From an uncultured Muribaculaceae bacterium (GTDB lineage Bacteria > Bacteroidota > Bacteroidia > Bacteroidales > Muribaculaceae): 64,000 bases of DNA. Positions 44,301 through 52,581 of this stretch are shown one piece after another. Where the stretch lies: positions 8,958 to 72,957 of the forward strand of contig CAJTOZ010000012.1 of assembly GCA_910578095.1 (NCBI GenBank), given 5' to 3'. How positions within the stretch are numbered: the first letter of the stretch is position 1; every line of letters begins with the position of its first letter. Under the pieces are notes generated by a model. That model saw only the letters and a program-made list of their open reading frames with translations. It was not told the origin of the DNA and ran no database searches. A program made the position numbers and the translations under genes.

Positions 44301-47300
44301 TTAGAAAGTGAGGTTGGCACCGATGGTCCATGTGCGCAGGAAGGGGTAGCGGCGGGAGTCGGTGATGCGGCGGTTTGCCTCGGGGTCCCAGTCGTCGGTG
44401 TTGCCTTTCCATTCCCAGAGGTCGGTACCGGTTACATACAGGCGCAGGTTGCTGATCACCTTCTGCTTGGCAAGCACGCTCTGCGGGAGAGTGTAGCCGA
44501 TGGTGAGGTTCTTCAGGCGCAGATAGCTGCCGTCCTGCACGCTCCAGGAGGAGCACTGGTAGTTGTAGTCGTAGATATTGGACTGCATGGTGAGCGTCGG
44601 ATAGCGGTTGTCCGGTGTCTCGGGGCTCCATACGTTGCCCACCCAGTGGTTGGAACCGTTCTGCCAGGCGTTACGCATGGGGATGCGCCAGGGGTCGGGG
44701 TCGTTGCCGCTGCCGGTGACACGCCAGATAGTGCGCTTGGCTGCGCCCTGGAACACCATGTTCACATCGAAGCCTTTCCACTCGGCTCCCAGATTGAAGG
44801 AGTACTGGATCTTGGGATCGTCGGTACCGAGGTACACGAGGTCCTGCTCGTTGATCTTACCGTCGCCGTTGACATCCTGGAACATGTTGTCGCCCAGACG
44901 CACGAGCTGGATGTTACCTGCGCCACCGTAGTTTTCGCCATAGCGGGCGATGTATTTCTCGAGAGTTTCCTCGTTCTGGATCTTGCCCACATAGCGGTAG
45001 CCCCATACGGAGTTGAGAGGATAACCTTCCTGGTCGCTGCGCACACCTGCGCCGATGGCGCCGCTGCCGCCGTTGTCGAGCAGACGGTTCTCCACATAGG
45101 TGAATGTGCCGCCCACGTGGTAGTTCACATTGCCGATGCGGTCGTTCCAGTTCACCTGGCCTTCATAGCCCCATGCCTTGAACTTACCCTTGTTGGCGGT
45201 AGGAGCGGCAGCTCCGAGGATACCGGGATAGATCACATCGATGAGCATGTTGTTGGTTCGCTTCCAGAATGCCTCTACAGTACCGGTGAGACGGTTGTTG
45301 AAGAAGCCGAAGTCAAGGGCCACGTTGTAGTTGTGCACGCGCTCCCACGTACGGTCGGTGCTGGGCAGGGTGCCTTTCACGTCCATATTGCCCACGAGCG
45401 AGCCGCCGATAAGGTTGCCGCCGGTGTTGTACATGGTGTAGAATGTCATGCCGGAATAGCGGTCGATACCGTTCTGGTTGCCCACATTACCGTAGGACGC
45501 ACGCAACTTGAGTTCGTTGATGTAGGGTCGCACACCTTCCATGAATGCTTCCTCAGTGAGGCGCCAGCCCAGCGACGTGCCCCAGAAGAAGGCCCAGCGG
45601 TTGGCGGCCTGGAATTTGGAGCTGCCGTCGTAGCGGAACTGGCCTTCGATCATGTATTTGCTCTTGTAGTCGTAGTTGGCACGGCCGTAGTACGACATGA
45701 TGGCTTCCTCCCACTTGCGGGGTGTGGTGAGCTTGGTCTCGCCGGAACCGTTGGGAATGCCGAGAGTGGGCTGGATGTCGAGGGTGGAGACACCAAATCC
45801 CTCATACTGCTTCATGTTGTACTGCACACCGCCGAGGAGCGTGAGGTTGTGGTCGTTGTTGAACGTCTTGTTCCAGTCCACATAGCCCTGGATGCTGTAG
45901 AAGTCGGTGGAGCTCTGTGTCTTTTCGTAGCTGTTGTCCTTCTTCAGGGGCGACGTAAAGGCGAGTTCCTCACCGTTGTAGCGGTAGAAGTCGATGCTGA
46001 GTGTCTGCTTGTCGCGCACGGCTTCGGAGTGGTTGTAGCCGAGTACAACGTTGGCGCGCAGACCGTCGATGATCTCATAACGCAGCGTCTCGCTGATGTT
46101 GACGGCGTTGACCTTAAGTTTGTTGTCGCCACCGAGCTCCACGAGCCAGTTGGGCGTACGCCACTGCTCGGCCCAGCCGTAAGGCTTGCCATCGATGGTG
46201 CTGGTGGGGAAGCCGGGCTGTGCCTGGCCCACGTTGAGGGCAGCGCCTATCTGCGAGGGAGCCACCTGGTCCTGACGGTTGTAGCCGATGACACTCTGCA
46301 GCGTCATGCCCTTCATGATCTGGAACGTGTTGTTCAGGCGCAGGTTGATACGCTGGTTGTGGTTGTTGCCCCATTTCAGGTTGGAGTCGTCGTACATATA
46401 GCCGAGCGAGAAGCGGAAGAGATTCTTATCGGTGCCGCCGCTCACGCTGAGCTCGTGCTGGGTGCTCCAGCTGTTGCCCCACATCACGTCCTGCCAGTCG
46501 GTGTCGAAGAACATCATTTCCGTCACGTTGGTCATGCCCAGGGGGTTGCCGGCTATCCACTGGTTGGTGTACATCTTGGCCAGGGTAGCGTAGCGCATCC
46601 AGGTATCGTTCATGTCGTAGCCGTCGTTGCCACGGGCTTCGAGCACGCCGTCGGCCCACTGGAGCAGGCTCATGCCCTGGTTCTGCAGACCGATGTTCTT
46701 GAAGGTATAGCTGCCGCTGTAGTCCACCTTCACCTTGCCTTCCTTGGCTTTCTTTGTGGTGACGAGCACAACACCGCCTGCAGCCTTCGAACCGTAGATG
46801 GAGGCAGCGGCGTCCTTCAGGAAGTTCATGCTTTCGATATCGGAGGGGTTGAGCAGACGCAGCTCATTCACGCTGTCGTACTCCACGCCGTCGATGATGA
46901 CGAGAGGCTCGCTGTTGTTCTTGGAGAACGCTCCGCGCAGGCTCATACCCCAGCTTTCATCGCCGGGCGCCGAGCTCTGGCGGGTGATGATCACACCGGG
47001 CACCTGACCCTGCAGCGCCTGCACGGGGCTGGAGAGGGTGCCTTTGTTTTCGAGTGCTTTTTCATCTACAACGGCCACGGAGCCGGTGAGGGTGGCTTTC
47101 TTCTGTGTGCCGTAGCCCACTACCACTACTTCGCTGAGCACTTCGGAATTTTCCTGAAGTGTGATATTAAGATGGTCGGCATCGATGCGCACCTCTTGAG
47201 TCTTCATACCCACGTAACTGACGACAAGGGTATTGCCTTTAAGATTTTTAAGGCTGAAATTGCCGTCGATGTCCGTGACGGCAGCCTGGTCGGTGCCTTT

Positions 47301-47498
47301 CACGAGAATAGATGCGCCGATGAGGGGCTCGCCGGTAGAATCCACTACCGTACCCGTCACGCTCTTCACGACAGAAGCCGCAGCCGGCACAGGAGCCGGG
47401 GCGGCATAGACTTCTGCGGGAGCCGCAGCCATCACGGCCGCTGTGGCCATGGCTATCAGCGTAGCGCGAGACAGTCCGCTTCTACTGTTGTCATTCAT
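44301..47498 (-). CDS. SusC/RagA TonB-dependent transporter (polyuronate locus)
   Basis: 1065 residues. N-terminal signal (AEVYAAPAPVPAAAS, with a long Ala/Pro stretch), CarboxypepD_reg-like domain (VTGTVVDSTGEPLIGASIL), ELVVVGYGTQKK-type linker (here SEVVVVGYGTQKKATLTG), plug with QALQGQVPGVIITRQSSAPG and IDGVEYDSVNELRLLNPSDI, barrel ending RTWTIGANLTF. No STN domain precedes it although an ECF sigma gene lies 51 nt upstream, so classical trans-envelope signalling through FecR is not evident. Confidence 0.96.
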   Translation of the reverse strand: MNDNSRSGLSRATLIAMATAAVMAAAPAEVYAAPAPVPAAASVVKSVTGTVVDSTGEPLIGASILVKGTDQAAVTDIDGNFSLKNLKGNTLVVSYVGMKTQEVRIDADHLNITLQENSEVLSEVVVVGYGTQKKATLTGSVAVVDEKALENKGTLSSPVQALQGQVPGVIITRQSSAPGDESWGMSLRGAFSKNNSEPLVIIDGVEYDSVNELRLLNPSDIESMNFLKDAAASIYGSKAAGGVVLVTTKKAKEGKVKVDYSGSYTFKNIGLQNQGMSLLQWADGVLEARGNDGYDMNDTWMRYATLAKMYTNQWIAGNPLGMTNVTEMMFFDTDWQDVMWGNSWSTQHELSVSGGTDKNLFRFSLGYMYDDSNLKWGNNHNQRINLRLNNTFQIMKGMTLQSVIGYNRQDQVAPSQIGAALNVGQAQPGFPTSTIDGKPYGWAEQWRTPNWLVELGGDNKLKVNAVNISETLRYEIIDGLRANVVLGYNHSEAVRDKQTLSIDFYRYNGEELAFTSPLKKDNSYEKTQSSTDFYSIQGYVDWNKTFNNDHNLTLLGGVQYNMKQYEGFGVSTLDIQPTLGIPNGSGETKLTTPRKWEEAIMSYYGRANYDYKSKYMIEGQFRYDGSSKFQAANRWAFFWGTSLGWRLTEEAFMEGVRPYINELKLRASYGNVGNQNGIDRYSGMTFYTMYNTGGNLIGGSLVGNMDVKGTLPSTDRTWERVHNYNVALDFGFFNNRLTGTVEAFWKRTNNMLIDVIYPGILGAAAPTANKGKFKAWGYEGQVNWNDRIGNVNYHVGGTFTYVENRLLDNGGSGAIGAGVRSDQEGYPLNSVWGYRYVGKIQNEETLEKYIARYGENYGGAGNIQLVRLGDNMFQDVNGDGKINEQDLVYLGTDDPKIQYSFNLGAEWKGFDVNMVFQGAAKRTIWRVTGSGNDPDPWRIPMRNAWQNGSNHWVGNVWSPETPDNRYPTLTMQSNIYDYNYQCSSWSVQDGSYLRLKNLTIGYTLPQSVLAKQKVISNLRLYVTGTDLWEWKGNTDDWDPEANRRITDSRRYPFLRTWTIGANLTF

Positions 47499-47549
47499 GC
47501 GATGTTGGTTTGATTTATGGTTAACTATATTGAATTTCTTTCGTAGGAA

Positions 47550-48056
47550 TCATATGCATGCACGCATATATCCGCGCACTATGCCTGAGGCGGTGAAGAT
47601 ATGGTTTTCCACAGTGCGCGTGGAAAGCCCCATGCGCGCGCCTATCTCGGCAGCGCTCAAGCCCTCGAAGCGACGGAGCTCGAACACCGCGCGGCGCTTG
47701 GCTGAGAGAGCGGCGATGCAACGCGCTTCCACAGCGGCAAGGTCGGCAGCGATCACGGCGGATTCGGTGCTCGTGTCGGATTTGGGCAGATAATCCATCA
47801 TGTAGCGGTCGGCCTCTCGGCGCACATAATGGTGGCGCAGATAGTCGTTCACGACATTGCGCGCTACAGTAAAGATAAGATAACGCACCTGCTCGGGCAG
47901 GAAGCCTCCGTCGTGGGAGTGCTCCAGCAACTTCAGAAACACGTCCTGTGCCAGGTCTGCCGCGTCGTCCGGGTCGTTCACTCTCGTACCGATATAACGC
48001 ACCACTTGCGGGCGGAGCTGCACATAAGCCTGTGTGATGATCTGGTCGGTTTTCAT
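47550..48056 (-). CDS. ECF-type RNA polymerase sigma factor
   Basis: 168 residues. Region 2 contains PDDAADLAQDVFLKLLEH and VRYLIFTVARNVVNDYLRHH; region 4 contains LSAKRRAVFELRRFEGLSAAEIGARMGLSTRTVENHI, a clear sigma-70 region 4 HTH. It directs polymerase to specific promoters. It is the first gene before susC (51-nt gap, same strand) with a good housekeeping-type promoter of its own. No FecR-like anti-sigma gene is adjacent and SusC lacks an STN domain. Its targets are unknown; local control of the polyuronate operon is inference. Confidence 0.92.
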   Translation of the reverse strand: MKTDQIITQAYVQLRPQVVRYIGTRVNDPDDAADLAQDVFLKLLEHSHDGGFLPEQVRYLIFTVARNVVNDYLRHHYVRREADRYMMDYLPKSDTSTESAVIAADLAAVEARCIAALSAKRRAVFELRRFEGLSAAEIGARMGLSTRTVENHIFTASGIVRGYMRACI

Positions 48057-48081
48057 TGGTATTCAGATTTTGATTCGCTTG

Positions 48082-48113
48082 CAAAATTATCACTGTAAAA
48101 TATCCTTTGCAAA
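48082..48113 (-). promoter_or_regulatory. Promoter of the ECF sigma-susC-susD operon
   Basis: Minus-strand TTTG (48110-48113), 20 nt, TAATTTTG (48082-48089), about 26 nt before the sigma ATG. Confidence 0.72.
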
Positions 48114-48194
48114 ATTTTTACACAGGATTATATGCAAATCAATTTAGTGAAATATTAACAATATAATACACTGAATAACAGTTATTTAATTTTT

Positions 48195-48210
48195 TGAAAC
48201 TCGAGTTTCA
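48195..48210. promoter_or_regulatory. Palindrome TGAAACTCGAGTTTCA upstream of the ECF gene
   Basis: A perfect 16-bp palindrome about 85 nt upstream of the -33 box, with two further TTGAAAC/TGAAAC half-sites at 48220-48235. It is a candidate operator for the sensor-AraC protein encoded just upstream. The rest of 48114-48438 shows no gene. Confidence 0.5.
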
Positions 48211-48438
48211 CACAATTATTTGAAACTATTGAAACCGGCTGCTTCTACTTTTTCGCTCCACCGGCGGCCCCGGCAGCCGCCCGGGACTGCAACGCCACAA
48301 GCTATCAGAACATACCGTTACTGGATACCTGCGCGCACCATCACGCCACAGCAGCGAGCCCGCGTGGCCACGCTGTCCGGAATCAACGAAAAGGAAAGGA
48401 TGAATATTAACGGCGCCCCCTCACGCGGTGGCGGGGGG

Positions 48439-51243
48439 TCAGCGGCCGGCACGCTCCATATACTCGGCCGGAGTGATACCCTCCACCTTCTTGAAATAGC
48501 GGAAGAAACTGGTGCGGGAGCTGAATCCGGCCTTGGATGAAAGAGCCGTGAGGGTGAATTTGGCAGCTTCGGGGGAGGCGGCCAGCCGCTTGAATTCGTC
48601 GACGCGGCGTGCGTTCACATAGTCGTAGAAACTCTGCTTCAGATGTTGGCTGAAATAGAAAGACAGCTTGTGGGCCGAGACCCCTGCCATCTCGGCGAGG
48701 TCGGCCAGGCGCAGGTCGGGGTTGGTGTACGGCTTATCTTCCTTCATGATGCGCTCCAGCTGCTCGCTGATGCGGCGTCCTTCATCGCGGCGCATGCTGT
48801 ATGTCTTGTATTTGCGCTGGCGCTCCTCGGGCACCGCGGCCCCGGCAGCGTCGCTTGCAGCGGCTTCCGCTGCAAGCAGCGGCTTCGCCGCTTGAGCTGC
48901 GCTCAAGCGGCGCGCATGGCGGATATAGGCGAAGAACGATACCACGGCCACAAGTGTCATGAGCAGACACACCCACATCCACATGGGATACGGCACATGG
49001 AGCTCCACGCACACTTCGGTATCGGCGCGGCCGGCCTGGCGCAGGCGCAGCCTGTGGGTGCCGCCGCTCAGGTCGTAGAACGAGAGGTCGAAGGAGTGGC
49101 TGAGATCATGCCATTCGTCGCCATCGCTCTCAAGCATGTATTCGTAGTGCACGTTCTTGGGGTCGGAATAGTTGAGAGGGGTGAGCTGCAGTGTGATGCT
49201 GCCTGCGTGACGCGGGAAGTCGATACTGTAGTCGCCTCCGGCATCCCGGTGGAGCACGGCGTCGAGGCGCTCGCCGTTGACGAGCACATCGGACAGCTGC
49301 AAGGCAAATTCGCTCACGGCACGCTTCTCCACCACTTCGTGCGGCTGTACGCCCAGCAATCCGCGCGAGTTGCCGAACCACAGCTTCCCGGAGGCATCCT
49401 CTATGGGGGTGCAGTCTATGAAAAGGGGCGATATCACGCCGTCGGAGCTGCCGTATTCCATCCATTGGCCATCGGCGGCGCGGCTGAAGATACCATTGGA
49501 TGTGGCCAACCAGAGGCATCCGTCGGCATCTTCTATGAGGGCGCGCGGCTCACGGCCGAGGCCTGCGGGAGTGGCGAGAGGCCCGAAATCGGTCATGGCC
49601 ATATTGGAGTAGTAGATGTCGCCGTGCTCGGGGAGGAAGTAGAGCCGGCCGTGCGAATCTTCATACACCTCCTTGAATTTATGCCCGTTGAAAAATCCTT
49701 TCGGGAATATGCTGCGGCTTATGGTGCCTCGGGTGGGATCGTAGACGGCGAGGCCATTTTCGGTGCATATCCATCCATTGCCTTTGGAGTCGAAGAATAT
49801 GGCGTAGATATTGCCTTCAGGAAGCTGGCTGTTGGCGGAAGTCCAGTGCTCTCCGGAGCCGCCCGGGGAATAGCGGTAGACGCCGGCCGATGTTCCGCAC
49901 CACATGGAGCCGTCGGGATGGGCTGTGAGGCTGAACACATGGCCGCGGCGGAAGGGATAGTCCTCGGCATCGCTGTTTACATCCCCCACTCTTCCGGTGG
50001 CAGGATCTATCGAATGGATGCCGCCGCCATAGGTTCCGATGACGAAGCGGCCGTTGTACCATGCGGCCGATATCACCATATTGCTACGCAGCTGGGGAGT
50101 GGTGTAATGAGACACTTTTACGTTGCCGTCGGGGAGTTCCTCGAGCACTACGGCACCATCGCGTGTGCCGAGCAGTGTATAGGGCCCGTGGCGCTTCACC
50201 ACGCGCACTCCGCGGCCGTAGGTGGAATAGCCGTCGACAGCATAGACGGAGAAGACACCTGAGGAATAGAGGGTGTAGGAAGCGCCAAGCTGATAGTAGC
50301 CAACCCAGAGAAGGTCCTGCGGGTCTACGTAGACAGTGTAGACGGCGTTTCCGCTAAGGCCGTTTTCCTGACCGGGGCGATGCAGAAAGCGGTCTACTAT
50401 CTTGCCGGTAGACGTGTTCATAGCGACGATTCCGGCGCCGTCGGTGGCGACGTAGAGGATGCCGTGGCTGTCGAGCGCGAGGTCGGTGACCACGTTGCTG
50501 CCGGGACCGCTGCAGGCTGCGAATTCGCCGTTAAGACGGTCGAAAGTGATGACGCCACTGTCCGATGTGCCCAGAAAAAGGCGTCCGGGCGTGGCTACAA
50601 CGCTGTTGAAGCCTCCGCTGCGGCCATACAGCACGGGGGAGCCGTCGCTCATCACTATCACACCGGCTTCGGTGGCGAGGAAAAGGGTGTCGCCGGCGAT
50701 ATCCATTCCGGTGATATGGTTGCTCGGGGCCGCGAGGCGCAGGTCGACCAACGGGACGGCTTCGGCGGTGGCTGTGGCCGGTGTGTAGCGGTAAAGGCCC
50801 GTGGAAGTGCCCAGATAGAGGCCATTGCCATCGCGTGTGGGCAGCATGGAGCTTATGATGCCGATGGAGCGCACGCGCGAGGTATCGGCGAGAGCGGGGC
50901 GGAAGCTGTCGGCGCCTTCATCCAGCCGCCACAGACCATCGCCATTGCCCGCATAGAGGGCACCCGCTATGGCAGCGAGCGCATTCACGCGGCGATATTT
51001 CATGTCGTTTCCCTCGATGGGATAGTGGCGCAGGCGCACTCCGTCGAAGCGGTCGACGCCGAGGCCGTTACCGAGCCATACGAAGCCCGTGCTATCCCTC
51101 ACCACCGATGTGACGGTCATTTCCATCAGCTGATCGGAGGCGGATATATTTCTGAAGTCGTTGCAACGGCGGCCTGCAGCGGCGCTGAAAGCGGCGGAGG
51201 CAACGAGAATCACGAGGCATATATATCTGAGGATCTTTGTCAA
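48439..51243 (-). CDS. Membrane sensor with beta-propeller/Y_Y_Y domain fused to AraC DNA-binding domain
   Basis: 934 residues. Signal/anchor at the N-terminus (CLVILVASAAFSAAAG), then two beta-propellers of Reg_prop repeats (SVVRDSTGFVWLGNGLGVDRF; YVDPQDLLWVGYYQLG; GNGWICTENGLAVYDP), a Y_Y_Y domain near residues 680-748 (NVHYEYMLESDGDEWHDL), one membrane segment (about 753-774), an Ala-rich linker (780-806), and a C-terminal AraC HTH (838-934, LADLAEMAGVSAHKLSFYFS; SSKAGFSSRTSFFRYFKKV). It looks like a hybrid two-component regulator with the histidine kinase and receiver deleted. It should sense oligosaccharide in the periplasm and act directly on DNA. It is probably the regulator of the polyuronate genes. 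Confidence 0.85.
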   Translation of the reverse strand: MTKILRYICLVILVASAAFSAAAGRRCNDFRNISASDQLMEMTVTSVVRDSTGFVWLGNGLGVDRFDGVRLRHYPIEGNDMKYRRVNALAAIAGALYAGNGDGLWRLDEGADSFRPALADTSRVRSIGIISSMLPTRDGNGLYLGTSTGLYRYTPATATAEAVPLVDLRLAAPSNHITGMDIAGDTLFLATEAGVIVMSDGSPVLYGRSGGFNSVVATPGRLFLGTSDSGVITFDRLNGEFAACSGPGSNVVTDLALDSHGILYVATDGAGIVAMNTSTGKIVDRFLHRPGQENGLSGNAVYTVYVDPQDLLWVGYYQLGASYTLYSSGVFSVYAVDGYSTYGRGVRVVKRHGPYTLLGTRDGAVVLEELPDGNVKVSHYTTPQLRSNMVISAAWYNGRFVIGTYGGGIHSIDPATGRVGDVNSDAEDYPFRRGHVFSLTAHPDGSMWCGTSAGVYRYSPGGSGEHWTSANSQLPEGNIYAIFFDSKGNGWICTENGLAVYDPTRGTISRSIFPKGFFNGHKFKEVYEDSHGRLYFLPEHGDIYYSNMAMTDFGPLATPAGLGREPRALIEDADGCLWLATSNGIFSRAADGQWMEYGSSDGVISPLFIDCTPIEDASGKLWFGNSRGLLGVQPHEVVEKRAVSEFALQLSDVLVNGERLDAVLHRDAGGDYSIDFPRHAGSITLQLTPLNYSDPKNVHYEYMLESDGDEWHDLSHSFDLSFYDLSGGTHRLRLRQAGRADTEVCVELHVPYPMWMWVCLLMTLVAVVSFFAYIRHARRLSAAQAAKPLLAAEAAASDAAGAAVPEERQRKYKTYSMRRDEGRRISEQLERIMKEDKPYTNPDLRLADLAEMAGVSAHKLSFYFSQHLKQSFYDYVNARRVDEFKRLAASPEAAKFTLTALSSKAGFSSRTSFFRYFKKVEGITPAEYMERAGR
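48853..48907. repeat. Run of three adjoining trinucleotide-loop hairpins inside the sensor linker
   Basis: GCTTGCAGCGG-CTT-CCGCTGCAAGC (48853-48877), AGCGGC-TTC-GCCGCT (48878-48892) and CTTGAGC-TGC-GCTCAAG (48891-48907). All stems are perfect and the loops are three bases. They lie in the codons of the Ala-rich linker between the membrane segment and the AraC domain. Confidence 0.75.
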
Positions 51244-51335
51244 AAGCTGTGGAATGAATAGGTTTTAATGGCGTGCAAAATTAATGATTTTTTCAAATAT
51301 ATGGAATACCTATTTTTCTGCTTTTCAACATATAA

Positions 51336-52562
51336 TCACTTGTAAGCCAACTGTGGGCTTCCGGCGTTTTGCTCGCTGCGGCGCAGGCGGTTGAGGGCCT
51401 CGATGTAGTAGTAGTCGGCATAAACGATGGATGCGTCGATCTCGCTGCCTGCGGGATGATGGCCGGTGGAGTGGAGGAGGAAGGCATCGTTGGCGTCGCC
51501 GCTGCGGTAGGCCTCACCTCCGAGAGAGCGGAGCATTGCGCGTGAGGCGTCGTGGTAGCGCGCGGCGTGTGTGTCGTCGGCATAGTTTTCAAGTTCGAGG
51601 AGTGCCGAGGCTACTACGGCCGCTGCCGAGGCATCGCGTGGAGCATCAAGGCCGCGGGGGTCGTCGAAGTCCCAGAGGGGTATCATGTCGTCAGGGAGCC
51701 GGTCGAGATATACATCGGTGACCTTGCATGCGAAGTCGAGGAAGCGGGGGTCGCGTGTCTCGCGGTACACTACGGTGTAGCCGTAGATGGCCCATGCCTG
51801 CCCGCGTGCCCACATGGAGTCGTCGGAGTAGCCCTGATGTGTGCATCCACGCAGAAATTCGCCGCTTTCGGGATTGTAGACAGCTACGTGGTAGCAGCTA
51901 CCGTCGGGGCGGAAGTGGTGGTTCATGGTGGTTTCGGCATGGCTGACGGCTATGTCATAGCAGTAGGGGTTGCCACCGTTTTTGGCTGCGAAGAAGAGCA
52001 TCTCGAGGTTGATCATGGTGTCCATGATGGTGTTGTGGCCACCAAAGTCCTTGACGTGGCGGGGCCATGCGAGGAGTGTTCCGACGGCCGGATTGAAGAG
52101 TGTGGCGAGGGAATCGGCCGCGTTGACTATTGCTTTCCGGTAGGCGTCGTCGCCGGTGAGGCGGTAGGCGTTGCCGTAGCTGCAATAGATGAGGAAACCG
52201 AGGTCGTGGTCGTAGACGGGCTGTTGCAGGATGGGCGCGAGGGAGCGGGTGGACTGCTCGGCGGCAGCTCGTATGGCGGGGTCCTGCGAGTATTCGTAGT
52301 CGTACCACAGCACTCCGGGCCAGAATCCGCTGCACCACTCTTCGGCGCATACGGGGCGGCATGCCCACTCGCGGGCATCGCCCTGGATGTTTCGCGGCAT
52401 CACGGTGGTGTCGGCCGGCAGATGGGACAGTGCGGCGTGCACTTTTTCGTTACAGTAGGCGAGGTCGCTTTCGGCATTCACCTCGGCGGTTTTGCTTGCA
52501 GAGGCGCATCCTGCAAGCGCGATGGCAAAGAATGGAAGAAATATTTTGTTGTACGTCTTCAT
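51336..52562 (-). CDS. GH88 unsaturated glucuronyl hydrolase lipoprotein
   Basis: 408 residues. Lipobox ALAGC (Cys19). (alpha/alpha)6 barrel of GH88: EWCSGFWPGVLWYDYEY, PVYDHDLGFLIYC with Asp120, HNTIMDTMINLEML with Asp181 (the two catalytic Asp positions of the family), HQGYSDDSMWARGQAW, and DASAAAVVASALLEL. It hydrates the 4,5-unsaturated uronate at the non-reducing end made by lyases, releasing 5-dehydro-4-deoxy-glucuronate, the substrate of KduI encoded at 62985. It lies 19 nt downstream of the GH97 gene and 92 nt upstream of the sensor gene. Confidence 0.93.
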   Translation of the reverse strand: MKTYNKIFLPFFAIALAGCASASKTAEVNAESDLAYCNEKVHAALSHLPADTTVMPRNIQGDAREWACRPVCAEEWCSGFWPGVLWYDYEYSQDPAIRAAAEQSTRSLAPILQQPVYDHDLGFLIYCSYGNAYRLTGDDAYRKAIVNAADSLATLFNPAVGTLLAWPRHVKDFGGHNTIMDTMINLEMLFFAAKNGGNPYCYDIAVSHAETTMNHHFRPDGSCYHVAVYNPESGEFLRGCTHQGYSDDSMWARGQAWAIYGYTVVYRETRDPRFLDFACKVTDVYLDRLPDDMIPLWDFDDPRGLDAPRDASAAAVVASALLELENYADDTHAARYHDASRAMLRSLGGEAYRSGDANDAFLLHSTGHHPAGSEIDASIVYADYYYIEALNRLRRSEQNAGSPQLAYK

Positions 52563-52581
52563 ATTCGTGTTACTATTGCAC

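Noticed and set aside
41127..47513. A 2128-codon plus-strand open frame spanning the polyuronate SusC, SusD and Big2 genes
   Set aside because: It is antisense to three clearly recognisable genes and has no domain of its own; codon bias of the GC-rich coding strand keeps the opposite frame open. The same holds for 12910-15753 and 19164-21440.
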